Shown here piece by piece: positions 1 through 7,241 of a stretch of 64,000 nt of DNA (the stretch's first letter is position 1; each line of letters opens with the position of its first letter). The DNA is taken from positions 1 through 64,000 of the forward strand of contig JAUZFP010000028.1 in the NCBI GenBank assembly GCA_030838475.1, read 5' to 3'. Below the pieces are notes generated by a model that saw nothing but the letters and a program-made list of their open reading frames with translations, searched no databases and was not told where the DNA came from. The DNA is from Actinomycetota bacterium. Lineage in GTDB: Bacteria; Actinomycetota; Actinomycetes; Actinomycetales; Microbacteriaceae. The position numbers and the translations under genes are program-made.

Positions 1-1400
1 ACAAGTACGAGGCGTTCCACAAGGTCTCGATCACGGATGGCGCCATCGTCGCCGCCGCGAACCTTGCCGACCGCTACGTCGCCGACCGGTTCCTTCCGGA
101 CAAGGCCATCGACCTGATCGACGAGGCCGGCGCACGTCTGCGCCTGTCGATCCTGTCCGCGCCGCCGGAGCTCCGCGAATTCGACGAGAAGATCGCCGTC
201 GTCCGCGGGCAGAAGGAAGCCGCCATCGAGGACCAGGACTTCGAGAAGGCCGCATCCCTGCGTGACGAGGAGAAGAAGCTGCTCGGTGAGCGCCTCCGCC
301 TCGAGAAGCAGTGGAAGTCGGGCGACACCGGAACCAGCGGAACCGTCGACGAGGGAATCATCGCCGAGGTACTTGCCGCGGCGACGGGCATCCCGGTCTT
401 CAAGCTGACCGAGGAGGAGTCGAGCCGACTCGTCTTCATGGAGAAGGCCCTGCACGAGCGGGTCGTTGGCCAGGAGGAGGCCATCTCGGTTCTCGCCAAG
501 ACCATCCGCCGCACGCGTGCCGGTCTGAAGGACCCGAAGCGCCCCTCCGGTTCGTTCATCTTCGCCGGCCCCACGGGTGTGGGAAAGACGGAGCTGGCCA
601 AGGCGCTCGCGGAGTTCCTGTTCGACGACGAGAACGCCCTGATCGCACTCGACATGAGCGAGTACGGCGAGAAGCACACGGTCTCGCGACTGTTCGGTGC
701 CCCTCCCGGATTCGTCGGATTCGAAGAGGGCGGCCAGCTGACCGAGAAGGTGCGTCGCAAGCCGTTCTCCGTGGTGCTGTTCGACGAGATCGAGAAGGCT
801 CACCCGGACATCTTCAACTCGCTCCTCCAGATCCTGGAAGAGGGACGACTGACGGATGGCCAGGGTCGAGTAGTCGACTTCAAGAACACGGTCATCATCA
901 TGACGACCAACCTCGGAACCAAGGACATCACCAACGGTCCGGTCGGTTTCCAGCTCGGTGGCGACACCGCGACGGACTACGACCGCATGCGCGGCAAGGT
1001 CGTCGACGAGCTGAAGAAGCACTTCAAGCCGGAGTTCCTGAACCGCGTCGATGAGACGATCGTGTTCCCGCAACTCAACAAGGAAGAGCTCCTGCAGATC
1101 GTGGACCTGTTCATCAGCCGCCTCAAGCTGCGCCTCATGGACCGCGACCTCACCATCGAGTTGTCGCTGTCTGCAAAGGAGAAGCTCATCGAGATCGGGT
1201 TCGACCCGGCCCTCGGTGCACGCCCGCTCCGCCGCGCGGTGCAGCACGAGGTCGAGGACCGTCTCTCCGAGAAGATCCTGCACGGCGAGCTCAATGCCGG
1301 TGACCACGTTCACGTGGACTACCTCGACAACGAGTTCGTCATCACCACCTCGCGCCAGCCCGGCGCAATCGAGCCGGAGCCGATCGCCGTCGAGGCGTAA
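1..1400 (+). CDS. clpC: ClpC-type AAA+ unfoldase, C-terminal part (5' end outside window)
   Basis: This is the C-terminal two thirds of a Clp/Hsp100 ATPase, which unfolds proteins and feeds them to ClpP. Reading from base 3, the fragment opens in the sensor-2 part of the first AAA+ domain (DKAIDLIDEAGARLR). A UvrB/C-like middle segment rich in E and K follows, which separates ClpC from ClpB. The second AAA+ domain carries Walker A GPTGVGKT (nt 567-590), Walker B VVLFDEIEKAH, sensor 1 TTNLG, an arginine finger in FLNRVDE, and sensor 2 GARPLRR. The protein ends in an acidic tail (EPEPIAVEA) at a TAA. The family assignment is secure. The first AAA+ Walker motifs and the N-terminal adaptor domain lie upstream of the window, so the start and promoter cannot be seen. 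Confidence 0.96.
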   Translation, partial: KYEAFHKVSITDGAIVAAANLADRYVADRFLPDKAIDLIDEAGARLRLSILSAPPELREFDEKIAVVRGQKEAAIEDQDFEKAASLRDEEKKLLGERLRLEKQWKSGDTGTSGTVDEGIIAEVLAAATGIPVFKLTEEESSRLVFMEKALHERVVGQEEAISVLAKTIRRTRAGLKDPKRPSGSFIFAGPTGVGKTELAKALAEFLFDDENALIALDMSEYGEKHTVSRLFGAPPGFVGFEEGGQLTEKVRRKPFSVVLFDEIEKAHPDIFNSLLQILEEGRLTDGQGRVVDFKNTVIIMTTNLGTKDITNGPVGFQLGGDTATDYDRMRGKVVDELKKHFKPEFLNRVDETIVFPQLNKEELLQIVDLFISRLKLRLMDRDLTIELSLSAKEKLIEIGFDPALGARPLRRAVQHEVEDRLSEKILHGELNAGDHVHVDYLDNEFVITTSRQPGAIEPEPIAVEA

Positions 1401-1412
1401 CTCGCATCCACT

Positions 1413-1501
1413 AACGGTTGTGCAGGAGTTTCACCCCTCCCGGTCACATTTCGCTTGACGAAATGGGCGCTGGAGCCGAGAACTCCTGCACAACCGTTTT
1501 T
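1413..1501 (+). terminator. long perfect inverted repeat ending in a T run, after clpC
   Basis: The arms 1413-1430 and 1481-1498 are perfect reverse complements over 18 bp and are followed by TTTTT (1497-1501). The 50-nt loop holds a second hairpin (CATTTCG 1447-1453 with CGAAATG 1459-1465). It looks like a rho-independent terminator for clpC, although the stem is long and AT-mixed and the loop is unusually large. The right arm sits where the argA -35 region would be. Confidence 0.75.
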
Positions 1502-1512
1502 GGTGCGCTCCG

Positions 1513-1518
1513 TAGACT
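1513..1518 (+). promoter_or_regulatory. -10 box of argA, leaderless
   Basis: TAGACT lies 6 nt before the GTG start at 1525 and there is no Shine-Dalgarno sequence. Transcription would begin at or next to the start codon. Confidence 0.55.
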
Positions 1519-1524
1519 GAGCGG

Positions 1525-2034
1525 GTGAGTTTCACCGTTCGGCCAGCCCGCACCGCGGACATCCCGGCCATCCAGGCCCTTGTTGAACCGCTCGTCCAGC
1601 GCCGCATCCTGCTCGGCAAGGAACGTGTCGTCTTCTACGAGGCGGTGCAGGAATTTCGGGTGGCTACCGACGACGCGGGCTCCCTGATCGGATGCGGCGC
1701 CCTTCACGTTTTGTGGGAGGACCTGGGCGAGGTGCGAACCCTTGCGGTCGCGGACGACTGGCTTCACCGGGGCGTCGGGCACGCCATTCTGAGCGACATC
1801 GAAGCGTCGGCGGCGCTGCTCGGCCTCACCCGCCTCTTCTGCCTGACCTTCGAGACGGAGTTCTTCGGCCGGCACGGTTTTGAGCCGATCGGGGAAGACA
1901 TCGTGTCGCCCGACGTGTATTCGCAGCTGGTCCGCTCGCAGGATGAGGGCATCGCCGAGTTCCTCGACCTCAGTCGAGTAAAGCCAAACACCCTCGGCAA
2001 TACAAGGATGCTTAAGGCGCTGCAGTTAGCCTGA
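1525..2034 (+). CDS. argA: short-form N-acetylglutamate synthase (GNAT family)
   Basis: This 169-residue GNAT acetyltransferase strongly resembles the short actinobacterial glutamate N-acetyltransferase known from Mycobacterium tuberculosis Rv2747. That enzyme acetylates glutamate with acetyl-CoA as the first step of arginine synthesis. Shared features are YEAVQEF near residue 37, GCGALHVLWEDLGEVRTLAV, the acetyl-CoA loop (HRGVGHAI), LTFETEFFGRHGF and the C-terminal LGNTRML. There is no kinase-like domain, unlike the long ArgA of enterobacteria. The GTG start is favoured because a -10 box sits 6 nt upstream. It follows clpC in the same direction and is separated from it by a hairpin, so it is probably its own unit. 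Confidence 0.85.
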   Translation: MSFTVRPARTADIPAIQALVEPLVQRRILLGKERVVFYEAVQEFRVATDDAGSLIGCGALHVLWEDLGEVRTLAVADDWLHRGVGHAILSDIEASAALLGLTRLFCLTFETEFFGRHGFEPIGEDIVSPDVYSQLVRSQDEGIAEFLDLSRVKPNTLGNTRMLKALQLA

Positions 2035-2037
2035 AGT

Positions 2038-2631
2038 ATGTCGACGATCCGGAATCCCGTCGGCCCGCAGCCAAGGAACGTCTATTGGCGCCGCCGACTG
2101 CTGGTTGTTGTCGGCATTTTGGCGGTCATCGTCATCATCATCCTGATCGTCGTCAGGCCCGGCGGTGGCAAGCCAACGCCGCACAACACGAACACGCCGC
2201 ACACTCCGGTCGCCGCCGCGGCGGCGTGCAAGGCGAGCGACGTCAAGGTTGTCGGGGTGACGGATGCGCTCAGCTATGCCGCCGGCGTCGACCCGCAGCT
2301 GTCGCTCACCATCACGAATACGGGATCCGCCGCCTGCTCGTTCAAGGACGGCAGCGACCAGCAGGTCTACGTAATCACCAGCGGCAGCGAGAAGATCTGG
2401 TCATCCAAGGACTGCCAGACCGGCGCCGTATCCGCGACGACAACTCTTCAGCCCGGCGTCGCGGTGAAGAGTACGCCGTTCCCGTGGAGTCGCACGCGAT
2501 CCAACGCAGCCGCGTGCTCGGCGACCAATGCACCGCAGGTCGTTGCCGGGGGCGCCAGCTATCACCTGACGGTGACCGTCAATGGCATCACGTCGGCCAA
2601 GGCTGACTCGCCGCAGTTCGTGCTGAAGTAG
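2038..2631 (+). CDS. membrane-anchored extracellular protein, unknown function
   Basis: A short basic N-terminus (YWRRR) precedes one hydrophobic helix at about residues 21-41. A Pro/Thr-rich linker and an extracellular domain of about 140 residues follow. The domain contains four cysteines (CKASD, CSFKD, KDCQT, AACSAT) and a beta-rich pattern such as LSLTITNTGSAACSF, which suggests an Ig-like fold with disulfides. The layout is that of a type II anchored wall-side protein. It starts 4 nt after argA, with a possible -10 box (TAGCCT) 5 nt before the ATG, and its stop overlaps the next start by one base. No known family was recognised. Confidence 0.7.
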   Translation: MSTIRNPVGPQPRNVYWRRRLLVVVGILAVIVIIILIVVRPGGGKPTPHNTNTPHTPVAAAAACKASDVKVVGVTDALSYAAGVDPQLSLTITNTGSAACSFKDGSDQQVYVITSGSEKIWSSKDCQTGAVSATTTLQPGVAVKSTPFPWSRTRSNAAACSATNAPQVVAGGASYHLTVTVNGITSAKADSPQFVLK

Positions 2632-3005
2632 TGCCGACCCCACTCGCACTCGCACTCGAAGCACAGGACTCGGTCGCGGTGGCGCTCGCGCTTCGCAACG
2701 ATGGTGTCCTCGTCCCGATGCTTCCCTCGCCGGGCGGCGCGCAGGTTCGGGTTTTTCGTCGCGACGACGCGGACAAGTACATGCTGCTGCTCTTCAGTTC
2801 CGACGAGACGTATGCCGCAATGATTGCGGACGAGGAGGAGACAGAAGAGCGAGTGTCTTCGACCTACAAGGCCGCAGAGCTGCTCGATTTTCTGAAGCAG
2901 AACGAGGGCGTGCTTGAGGTCGTCTGGTTTGATGTCGCCGGACCCAACGCGATGCAGGCGAGCCCGGCGGACATCATCGGGGCGCTCGAGCTGCCCCACG
3001 CCTGA
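2631..3005 (+). CDS. hypothetical protein, SseB-like fold possible
   Basis: This 124-residue soluble protein starts at a GTG whose first base is the last base of the previous stop, so the two are probably co-translated. The sequence runs through a beta-strand-rich start (GVLVPMLPSP, QVRVFRRDD, MLLLFSSDETY) and a helix, and ends in a hydrophobic strand (VVWFDVAGPNAM). The pattern of short strands around a phrase like LLLFSSDE resembles SseB-type N-terminal domains, which are common as orphan genes in actinobacteria. That is a weak assignment. There is no signal peptide or membrane segment. Confidence 0.65.
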   Translation: MPTPLALALEAQDSVAVALALRNDGVLVPMLPSPGGAQVRVFRRDDADKYMLLLFSSDETYAAMIADEEETEERVSSTYKAAELLDFLKQNEGVLEVVWFDVAGPNAMQASPADIIGALELPHA

Positions 3006-3527
3006 CTACTGTCCTGGGTTGCCGCTGCAGTCGATGGTGACGTTCGGGTCTTCCTGACCGTTGGAGTCGGTGTTGACCAGGAGGCCGCCGAAGTCGAGCA
3101 CGCATCCGATCGATCCCACGATGGTGTGGGTTGCGGTGAGTGTCCAGACCGCGCTGCCGGCCGCGGCGGTGCAGGCGTACCCCACGATGTTGATGACGGG
3201 GCCGACGGTGGTGAGGGTCTCGACCGGCAACGAGCCGTCGTGGTTGAACGCCGTGTAGCGAATGGTTACCGGGTTGGTTGAGTCACCCGTGTACACCGTG
3301 TAGACGGTCGGCTGCGCATCCTGCATCTCGGCCTCGGTGCAGTCGCCGGCGGCGTGTGTGGTCGGCGACGTCGGAGGGTTACTGGTTGGGGTCGCGCTGG
3401 GCGACGCGGAGGCCGACGGCGAGGACGTGTCGGTGGGGCTGGAGGTGGGCCCGGCGACTGGTCCACAGGCGGTGGTGAGGAGCAGGACAGCGCCGAGGGC
3501 GGCGACAAGGGGGATCCGTTTCAACAT
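3006..3527 (-). CDS. putative lipoprotein
   Basis: The N-terminus is a lipoprotein signal: basic KR, a hydrophobic core, and the lipobox LTTAC with the lipidated cysteine near residue 21. A Ser/Thr/Pro-rich spacer typical of actinobacterial wall-spanning linkers follows. A domain of about 110 residues with several cysteines and a VTIRYTAFNHDGSLP segment follows; it is probably a small beta domain. The start at ATG 3527 is preferred to the GTG at 3533 because a TAATCT box lies 6 nt upstream of it. Its stop abuts the stop of the convergent gene with no space. Function is unknown. Confidence 0.7.
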   Translation of the reverse strand: MLKRIPLVAALGAVLLLTTACGPVAGPTSSPTDTSSPSASASPSATPTSNPPTSPTTHAAGDCTEAEMQDAQPTVYTVYTGDSTNPVTIRYTAFNHDGSLPVETLTTVGPVINIVGYACTAAAGSAVWTLTATHTIVGSIGCVLDFGGLLVNTDSNGQEDPNVTIDCSGNPGQ

Positions 3528-3533
3528 GGACAC

Positions 3534-3539
3534 AGATTA
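3534..3539 (-). promoter_or_regulatory. -10 box of the lipoprotein gene, leaderless
   Basis: TAATCT is followed by 6 nt and then the ATG at 3527, with no Shine-Dalgarno sequence. Confidence 0.5.
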
Positions 3540-3576
3540 TTGGGGGTAGACCGCCCGTGTAAGTAGGTACTTCTAC

Positions 3577-4935
3577 TCAGAATTCGGGAACATCGACCGG
3601 ATCGGCCGTCGCCGTTGCGAAGGCAAGCTTCAGTGCGGCGTGCAGATGTTCGGCCTGGGCGTCAAGCACGGTGCTGAAGCCGAGGCGCTTTGCCTCGGCG
3701 ATGCGCTGCTTGGTGGACGCCGCGGCCCGGATCTCTCCGGCGAGGCTGATCTCACCGACCGCGGCCATTGTTGCGGGCAGCGCCTTGTTCTTGAACGCGC
3801 TCGCGATGGCGAGAGCGATGGCCAGGTCGGCACCCGGCTCGGTCACCCGGATGCCGCCGACGGTGGAGACGTACACGTCGAAAGTCGAGAGCTGCATGTT
3901 GGACCTGCGCTCGAGCACCGCGAGCAGCATGGCGACTCGCGAGCTGTCGACACCGTTCACCACCCGCCGCGGCATGGGGGCGGAGGACTTGACGATGAGG
4001 GCCTGGACTTCGACGGGGAGCGCGCGTCGACCTTCCACCGCGATGGTGACACAGGTTCCGCTGACCGGTTGCCGGGCGCGGGAGAGGAAGAGCCCGCTCG
4101 GGTCGGCGACCTCGGCAATGCCGTCGCCGGTCATCTCGAAGCAGCCGACCTCATCTGTGGGTCCGAACCGGTTCTTCTGCGACCGCACGAACCGTAGTGA
4201 GGTTTGGCGGTCACCCTCGAACTGGAGGACGACATCCACGAGGTGTTCGAGGAGCCGGGGGCCGGCAATTGTCCCGTCTTTGGTGACGTGGCCGACAAGC
4301 AGCACGGGCAGGTTGCGATCCTTGGATACCCGGATGAGTGTCGACGCGACTTCTCGCACCTGAGCTGGACCGCCGGCCAGGCCGTCGGAGGTGGAAGAGG
4401 CGACCGTCTGCACGGAGTCGACGATGACGAGTTGCGGGTCGACCTGTTCGATCTGGCCGAGGATGACCGCGAGGTCGACCTCTGCAGCGAGATAGAGCGT
4501 GGGCTGCAGTGCACCGGTGCGGGCGGCGCGCATCCGCACCTGGTTGACCGATTCTTCTGCACTCACGTAGAGAACGCGCATGCCTCGTGCGGCGGCACGG
4601 GATGCGACCTCGAGGAGCAGAGTCGACTTGCCCACGCCGGGTTCGCCGCTCAGAAGGATGGCCGCCCCGGGAACGATCCCGCCGCCGAGGACGCGATCGA
4701 ACTCGGCGATGCCGCTCGGCCAGTGGGTGACGTCGTCGTTGGATCCGATCTCCGTGATGGGCTTCGCGGCGCGTCCGGCGCTGACCCTAATCGGCACAAC
4801 TGCGCGCGGCGATACGGCGTTCTCGGCGTCGTCGAGGACGGTGCCCCACGACTGACATTCCCCGCAGCGGCCGACCCATTTGATGCTCGTCCAGCCGCAC
4901 TCGGTGCAGCGGAAATTGGGGGCGGTGCGTGCCAT
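3577..4935 (-). CDS. radA: DNA repair protein RadA (Sms)
   Basis: RadA is a RecA-like ATPase that promotes branch migration and processes recombination intermediates. The 452 residues match the usual family length. Domains in order are a four-cysteine zinc finger (C10, C13, C24, C27), the RecA core with Walker A GEPGVGKS, Walker B LVIVDSVQT, the RadA-specific KNRFG motif, and a C-terminal Lon-protease-like domain (SSAPMPRRVVNG, VTEPGADLAIALAI, GEISLAGEIR). The start is fixed by the zinc finger and by a leaderless -10 box. It stands alone, facing small genes. Confidence 0.96.
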   Translation of the reverse strand: MARTAPNFRCTECGWTSIKWVGRCGECQSWGTVLDDAENAVSPRAVVPIRVSAGRAAKPITEIGSNDDVTHWPSGIAEFDRVLGGGIVPGAAILLSGEPGVGKSTLLLEVASRAAARGMRVLYVSAEESVNQVRMRAARTGALQPTLYLAAEVDLAVILGQIEQVDPQLVIVDSVQTVASSTSDGLAGGPAQVREVASTLIRVSKDRNLPVLLVGHVTKDGTIAGPRLLEHLVDVVLQFEGDRQTSLRFVRSQKNRFGPTDEVGCFEMTGDGIAEVADPSGLFLSRARQPVSGTCVTIAVEGRRALPVEVQALIVKSSAPMPRRVVNGVDSSRVAMLLAVLERRSNMQLSTFDVYVSTVGGIRVTEPGADLAIALAIASAFKNKALPATMAAVGEISLAGEIRAAASTKQRIAEAKRLGFSTVLDAQAEHLHAALKLAFATATADPVDVPEF

Positions 4936-4941
4936 GCGATC

Positions 4942-4947
4942 AGCCTA
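4942..4947 (-). promoter_or_regulatory. -10 box of radA, leaderless
   Basis: TAGGCT is followed by 6 nt and then the radA ATG at 4935. No ribosome binding site is visible. Confidence 0.55.
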
Positions 4948-5043
4948 GGGCGGGCGTCCGTCAGCGGCGCAGAGACCCGCACTCGTGTGGAGAACCGGAT
5001 GTCGGTGCCGGTCGCCATGCTGGGTTCAACCTAAGGAGTCCGC

Positions 5044-5427
5044 ATGTATCTCGGTATTCGATCGGTGATCTACCCGGCGCCAGACATTGTCGCCGCACGT
5101 GACTGGTTTGTCGGCCTCCTCGGCATCCAGCCCTACTTCGATGAGCCTTTCTATGTCGGTTTCAATCTGGGCGGATACGAGCTCGGACTCGACCCCGGTG
5201 CCGATGTTGCGCGGGGTGCGATCTCATACTGGGGTGTCGACAATGCGAGCGAGGCGCTCGATGAGCTTCTCGCAGCGGGTGCGTCCGATTCGAGTGGCGT
5301 GCTCGATGTCGGAGACGGTCTGCGGACGGCGACCGTCCACTTGCCGAACGGCGGCGGCGTCTTCGGCATTATCGAGAATCCGGCGTTCGTGCTCGCCCCG
5401 GTCGCCTCGAGTGGTCCCGGTCAGTAG
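5044..5427 (+). CDS. VOC (glyoxalase/bleomycin-resistance) family protein
   Basis: This 127-residue single-chain vicinal-oxygen-chelate fold starts with the typical RSVIYPAPDIVAARDWFVGLLGIQP, in which a strand leads into the paired helix. The second beta-alpha unit (ISYWGVDNASEALDELLAAGA) and a closing strand pair (GVFGIIENPAF) complete the usual repeat. Substrate and metal use cannot be read from sequence; proteins of this size usually work as dimers. The ATG has a good ribosome binding site (AAGGAG, 7 nt upstream). It lies just before tRNA-Ser. Confidence 0.85.
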   Translation: MYLGIRSVIYPAPDIVAARDWFVGLLGIQPYFDEPFYVGFNLGGYELGLDPGADVARGAISYWGVDNASEALDELLAAGASDSSGVLDVGDGLRTATVHLPNGGGVFGIIENPAFVLAPVASSGPGQ

Positions 5428-5456
5428 CTCCGTGCTCGTGTACTAAACTCTTCCCC

Positions 5457-5544
5457 GGAACCGTGTCCGAGCGGCCGAAGGTGCAACTCTCGAAAAGTTG
5501 TGTGGGTGTTGAGCCCACCGTGGGTTCAAATCCCACCGGTTCCG
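5457..5544 (+). tRNA. tRNA-Ser (anticodon CGA)
   Basis: The acceptor stem GGAACCG pairs with CGGTTCC (5537-5543), with discriminator G at 5544 and no encoded CCA. The anticodon stem CAACT/AGTTG closes the loop CTCGAAA, which gives anticodon CGA and reads UCG. A long variable arm (GTGGG..CCCAC) and the T-loop GTTCAAATC fit a class II serine tRNA. It is followed at once by a strong terminator. Confidence 0.97.
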
Positions 5545-5546
5545 CG

Positions 5547-5586
5547 TTTGTGAAAAAGGCGCCCGGCTGGGCGCCTTTTTCACAAA
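5547..5586 (+). terminator. intrinsic terminator of tRNA-Ser
   Basis: Arms 5547-5564 and 5569-5586 are perfect 18-bp complements around a GGCT loop. The GC-rich top (GGCGCCC) and A/T base give a five-T run on each strand, so it could work in both directions. Confidence 0.92.
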
Positions 5587-5588
5587 CC

Positions 5589-5705
5589 CGCAACCGGTGG
5601 CCAGTAACCTGAGTGTGAAATTCGCGAGCTAAGCGAAGCGTTCGGCGCGGCAGAGAAGCGCGTGCGAGGCGCCTCTGCCGACTCGCCGCAAGACCACCGG
5701 TTCCG
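5589..5705. repeat. nested-hairpin element downstream of tRNA-Ser
   Basis: The outer arms 5589-5600 and 5694-5705 pair at 11 of 12 positions. Inside are TTCGC (5621-5625) with GCGAA (5633-5637), and CGGCAGAG (5648-5655) with CTCTGCCG (5673-5680), the latter continued by GCGC/GCGC. The right outer arm (CCACCGGTTCCG) is identical to the last 12 nt of the tRNA gene (5533-5544). It could be a structured RNA, a decayed small repeat element or an attachment-site remnant. No coding sequence is seen between 5587 and 5846. Confidence 0.45.
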
Positions 5706-5846
5706 TCACAAGTGCTTCCCAGAGGCACTATTCGTGGCGCCGCGTATTAGCCGCGAATGGTCACCGCACATGCACCTCGGACGAAGTTGTCGGCAAGGCG
5801 ATCAAGCAGTACAGCTCGACTGCCCGCCGCCCGCTCGTCGAGCCGC

Positions 5847-6266
5847 TTATGCGGCCTCGATGCTCCACAGCATTCGCTCGACGCGCGCGAAGCCGCCGCG
5901 GTCATCGCTAGGCGCCCTGCCCGCCGCCACGACGAAGGATTTCTTGAAGTAGAAGAAGCCGACAAAGACATCGCGTCCGTCTCCAGGAATGGAGGCAAAC
6001 GCTCTTGGCGTGTCTCCACCCGGGGTCATCACGCTAAGGCTGTCGGAGTTTTGCATTCCGATGCTCTTCGCCCATGCGCGAACGGCAGCAGTGCTGACCT
6101 GGGGAAGCGCGTCTTTCTTTGTTCGGGCCTGGTAGACAACGATGTCGATTTGCAGCCCGCTGTCATCGCCGGAGCTGAGCGTGTATTCGCGGCCAGAGAG
6201 GGCCGTTGATGCCCAGTCATCGGGAACCTCGATCTGGAATACGTCGGTTACATCGAGCAGTGGCAA
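5847..6266 (-). CDS. hypothetical protein
   Basis: This 139-residue protein has no signal peptide or membrane segment. Its start (VFQIEVPDDW) and the strand-rich middle (LQIDIVVYQART) recall small domains of the DUF1795/PsbP-like kind, which often begin with F.I..P..W, but the match is weak. A TTG start at 6266 is used because GGAG lies about 7 nt upstream; the ATG codons inside are too late to leave a whole domain. It is isolated between the tRNA-linked element and the RHS remnant, so it may belong to a foreign segment. Confidence 0.55.
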   Translation of the reverse strand: MPLLDVTDVFQIEVPDDWASTALSGREYTLSSGDDSGLQIDIVVYQARTKKDALPQVSTAAVRAWAKSIGMQNSDSLSVMTPGGDTPRAFASIPGDGRDVFVGFFYFKKSFVVAAGRAPSDDRGGFARVERMLWSIEAA

Positions 6267-6363
6267 CGGTGTCTCCGGGTCCTATCAGTGAAGTCGAGTG
6301 CGACTATTTCAGAATGACCCCGCTGGAGACCGCGGTCAACGCCCACAAACGGGGTGCACGCGG

Positions 6364-6483
6364 GCACGGGACTACGACCCCGCAACGGCGCAGTCTCTCA
6401 CCGTCGATTCACTCGTGGACCCGACCCGGCAAGCGTATGCGTACGTATCGGATGATCCTCTTGACAACACAGACGCGAACGGA
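6364..6483 (+). pseudogene. RHS-repeat-associated core remnant
   Basis: In the frame beginning at 6364 about 40 codons encode ARDYDPATAQSLTVDSLVDP followed by an AYAYVSDDPLDN..NG segment. This is the hallmark core that ends RHS/YD-repeat proteins just before a variable toxin tip (usual form YDPATG.FL..DP, Y.Y..ddP.N..DP.G). Some consensus residues are changed. Upstream there are no YD repeats, and the open frame runs on for only about 42 codons to 6609. It is a fragment of a large secreted RHS or wall-associated protein. The whole stretch 6267-6605 holds nothing else recognisable. Confidence 0.7.
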
Positions 6484-6593
6484 CTTGTGCGTTCTTCGAG
6501 CCAACTAGACGATGCTCCGGCGTCATACCAGACTCAAATGGCTGGGGTCTGGCGACGTCTAGGACACGACCTGGAGACGGTGCACCGACCGGA

Positions 6594-6599
6594 TAGAGT
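6594..6599 (+). promoter_or_regulatory. -10 box of the gene at 6606, leaderless
   Basis: TAGAGT is followed by 6 nt and then the ATG at 6606, with no Shine-Dalgarno sequence. Confidence 0.5.
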
Positions 6600-6605
6600 C
6601 TCGAC

Positions 6606-7112
6606 ATGAACTGGCCAGTCGTCCTCGATCTTGTCAACGCCGTCGCGCTGTGCGCTGGCGTCATCTTCGCCGCCTATCAGTTGGTCGAGCTTCGTCGGCA
6701 GCACCGGCGTGATGCCGTGCTTGGGCTCGTCCGCTCGTTTCAGAGCGGCGACTTCACTGCCGCTCTGGGGCGAATCAACTCCCTGCCCGACGGCGCGGAT
6801 CGCGCGACGATCGAGCGGGTGCTTGGACCGGACGGCCAGGACCAAGTCTTCCTGGTCGGGCTTACGTGGGAGAGCCTCGGGGTGCTGACCTTCCGTCGCG
6901 AGATCGACATGGCGACCATCGATGACTTCTTCAGTGGTGCGATCACGATTTCGTGGCGCAAGTTGCACACTTTTGTCGAGGACGACCGCGAGAGTCTAGA
7001 GCGGGAGACAGTGTGGGAGTGGTTCCAGTGGCTGGCCGAACGCATGCGTGAACGGGAGCATCGATCGGCTCCGATTCCTGCCCACGTCGCGCACCGCGAC
7101 TGGTCGGCGTGA
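6606..7112 (+). CDS. small membrane-anchored protein, DUF4760-like
   Basis: An N-terminal transmembrane helix at about residues 5-27 (VVLDLVNAVALCAGVIFAAYQL) is followed by a basic cytoplasmic face (ELRRQHRRD) and a helical domain of about 140 residues containing WESLGVLTFRREID. This resembles the DUF4760 layout: one helix, then a helical domain with a W..LG.....E core. Such proteins have no assigned activity. It lies directly after the RHS remnant, where polymorphic-toxin loci keep their immunity gene, but nothing in the sequence shows that role. Confidence 0.7.
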   Translation: MNWPVVLDLVNAVALCAGVIFAAYQLVELRRQHRRDAVLGLVRSFQSGDFTAALGRINSLPDGADRATIERVLGPDGQDQVFLVGLTWESLGVLTFRREIDMATIDDFFSGAITISWRKLHTFVEDDRESLERETVWEWFQWLAERMREREHRSAPIPAHVAHRDWSA

Positions 7113-7241
7113 CGGGTCCCGAGCCGCGTTCTCGATCTTCCGAACAATTTCTTGCCCAGTGTCCGATCCGCCTCAACCCGTTCGTTGTTCTTGTGAGAGG
7201 CGCCCAATGGGTCGGCGCCGACGACAAGGAGCGACAACGAT

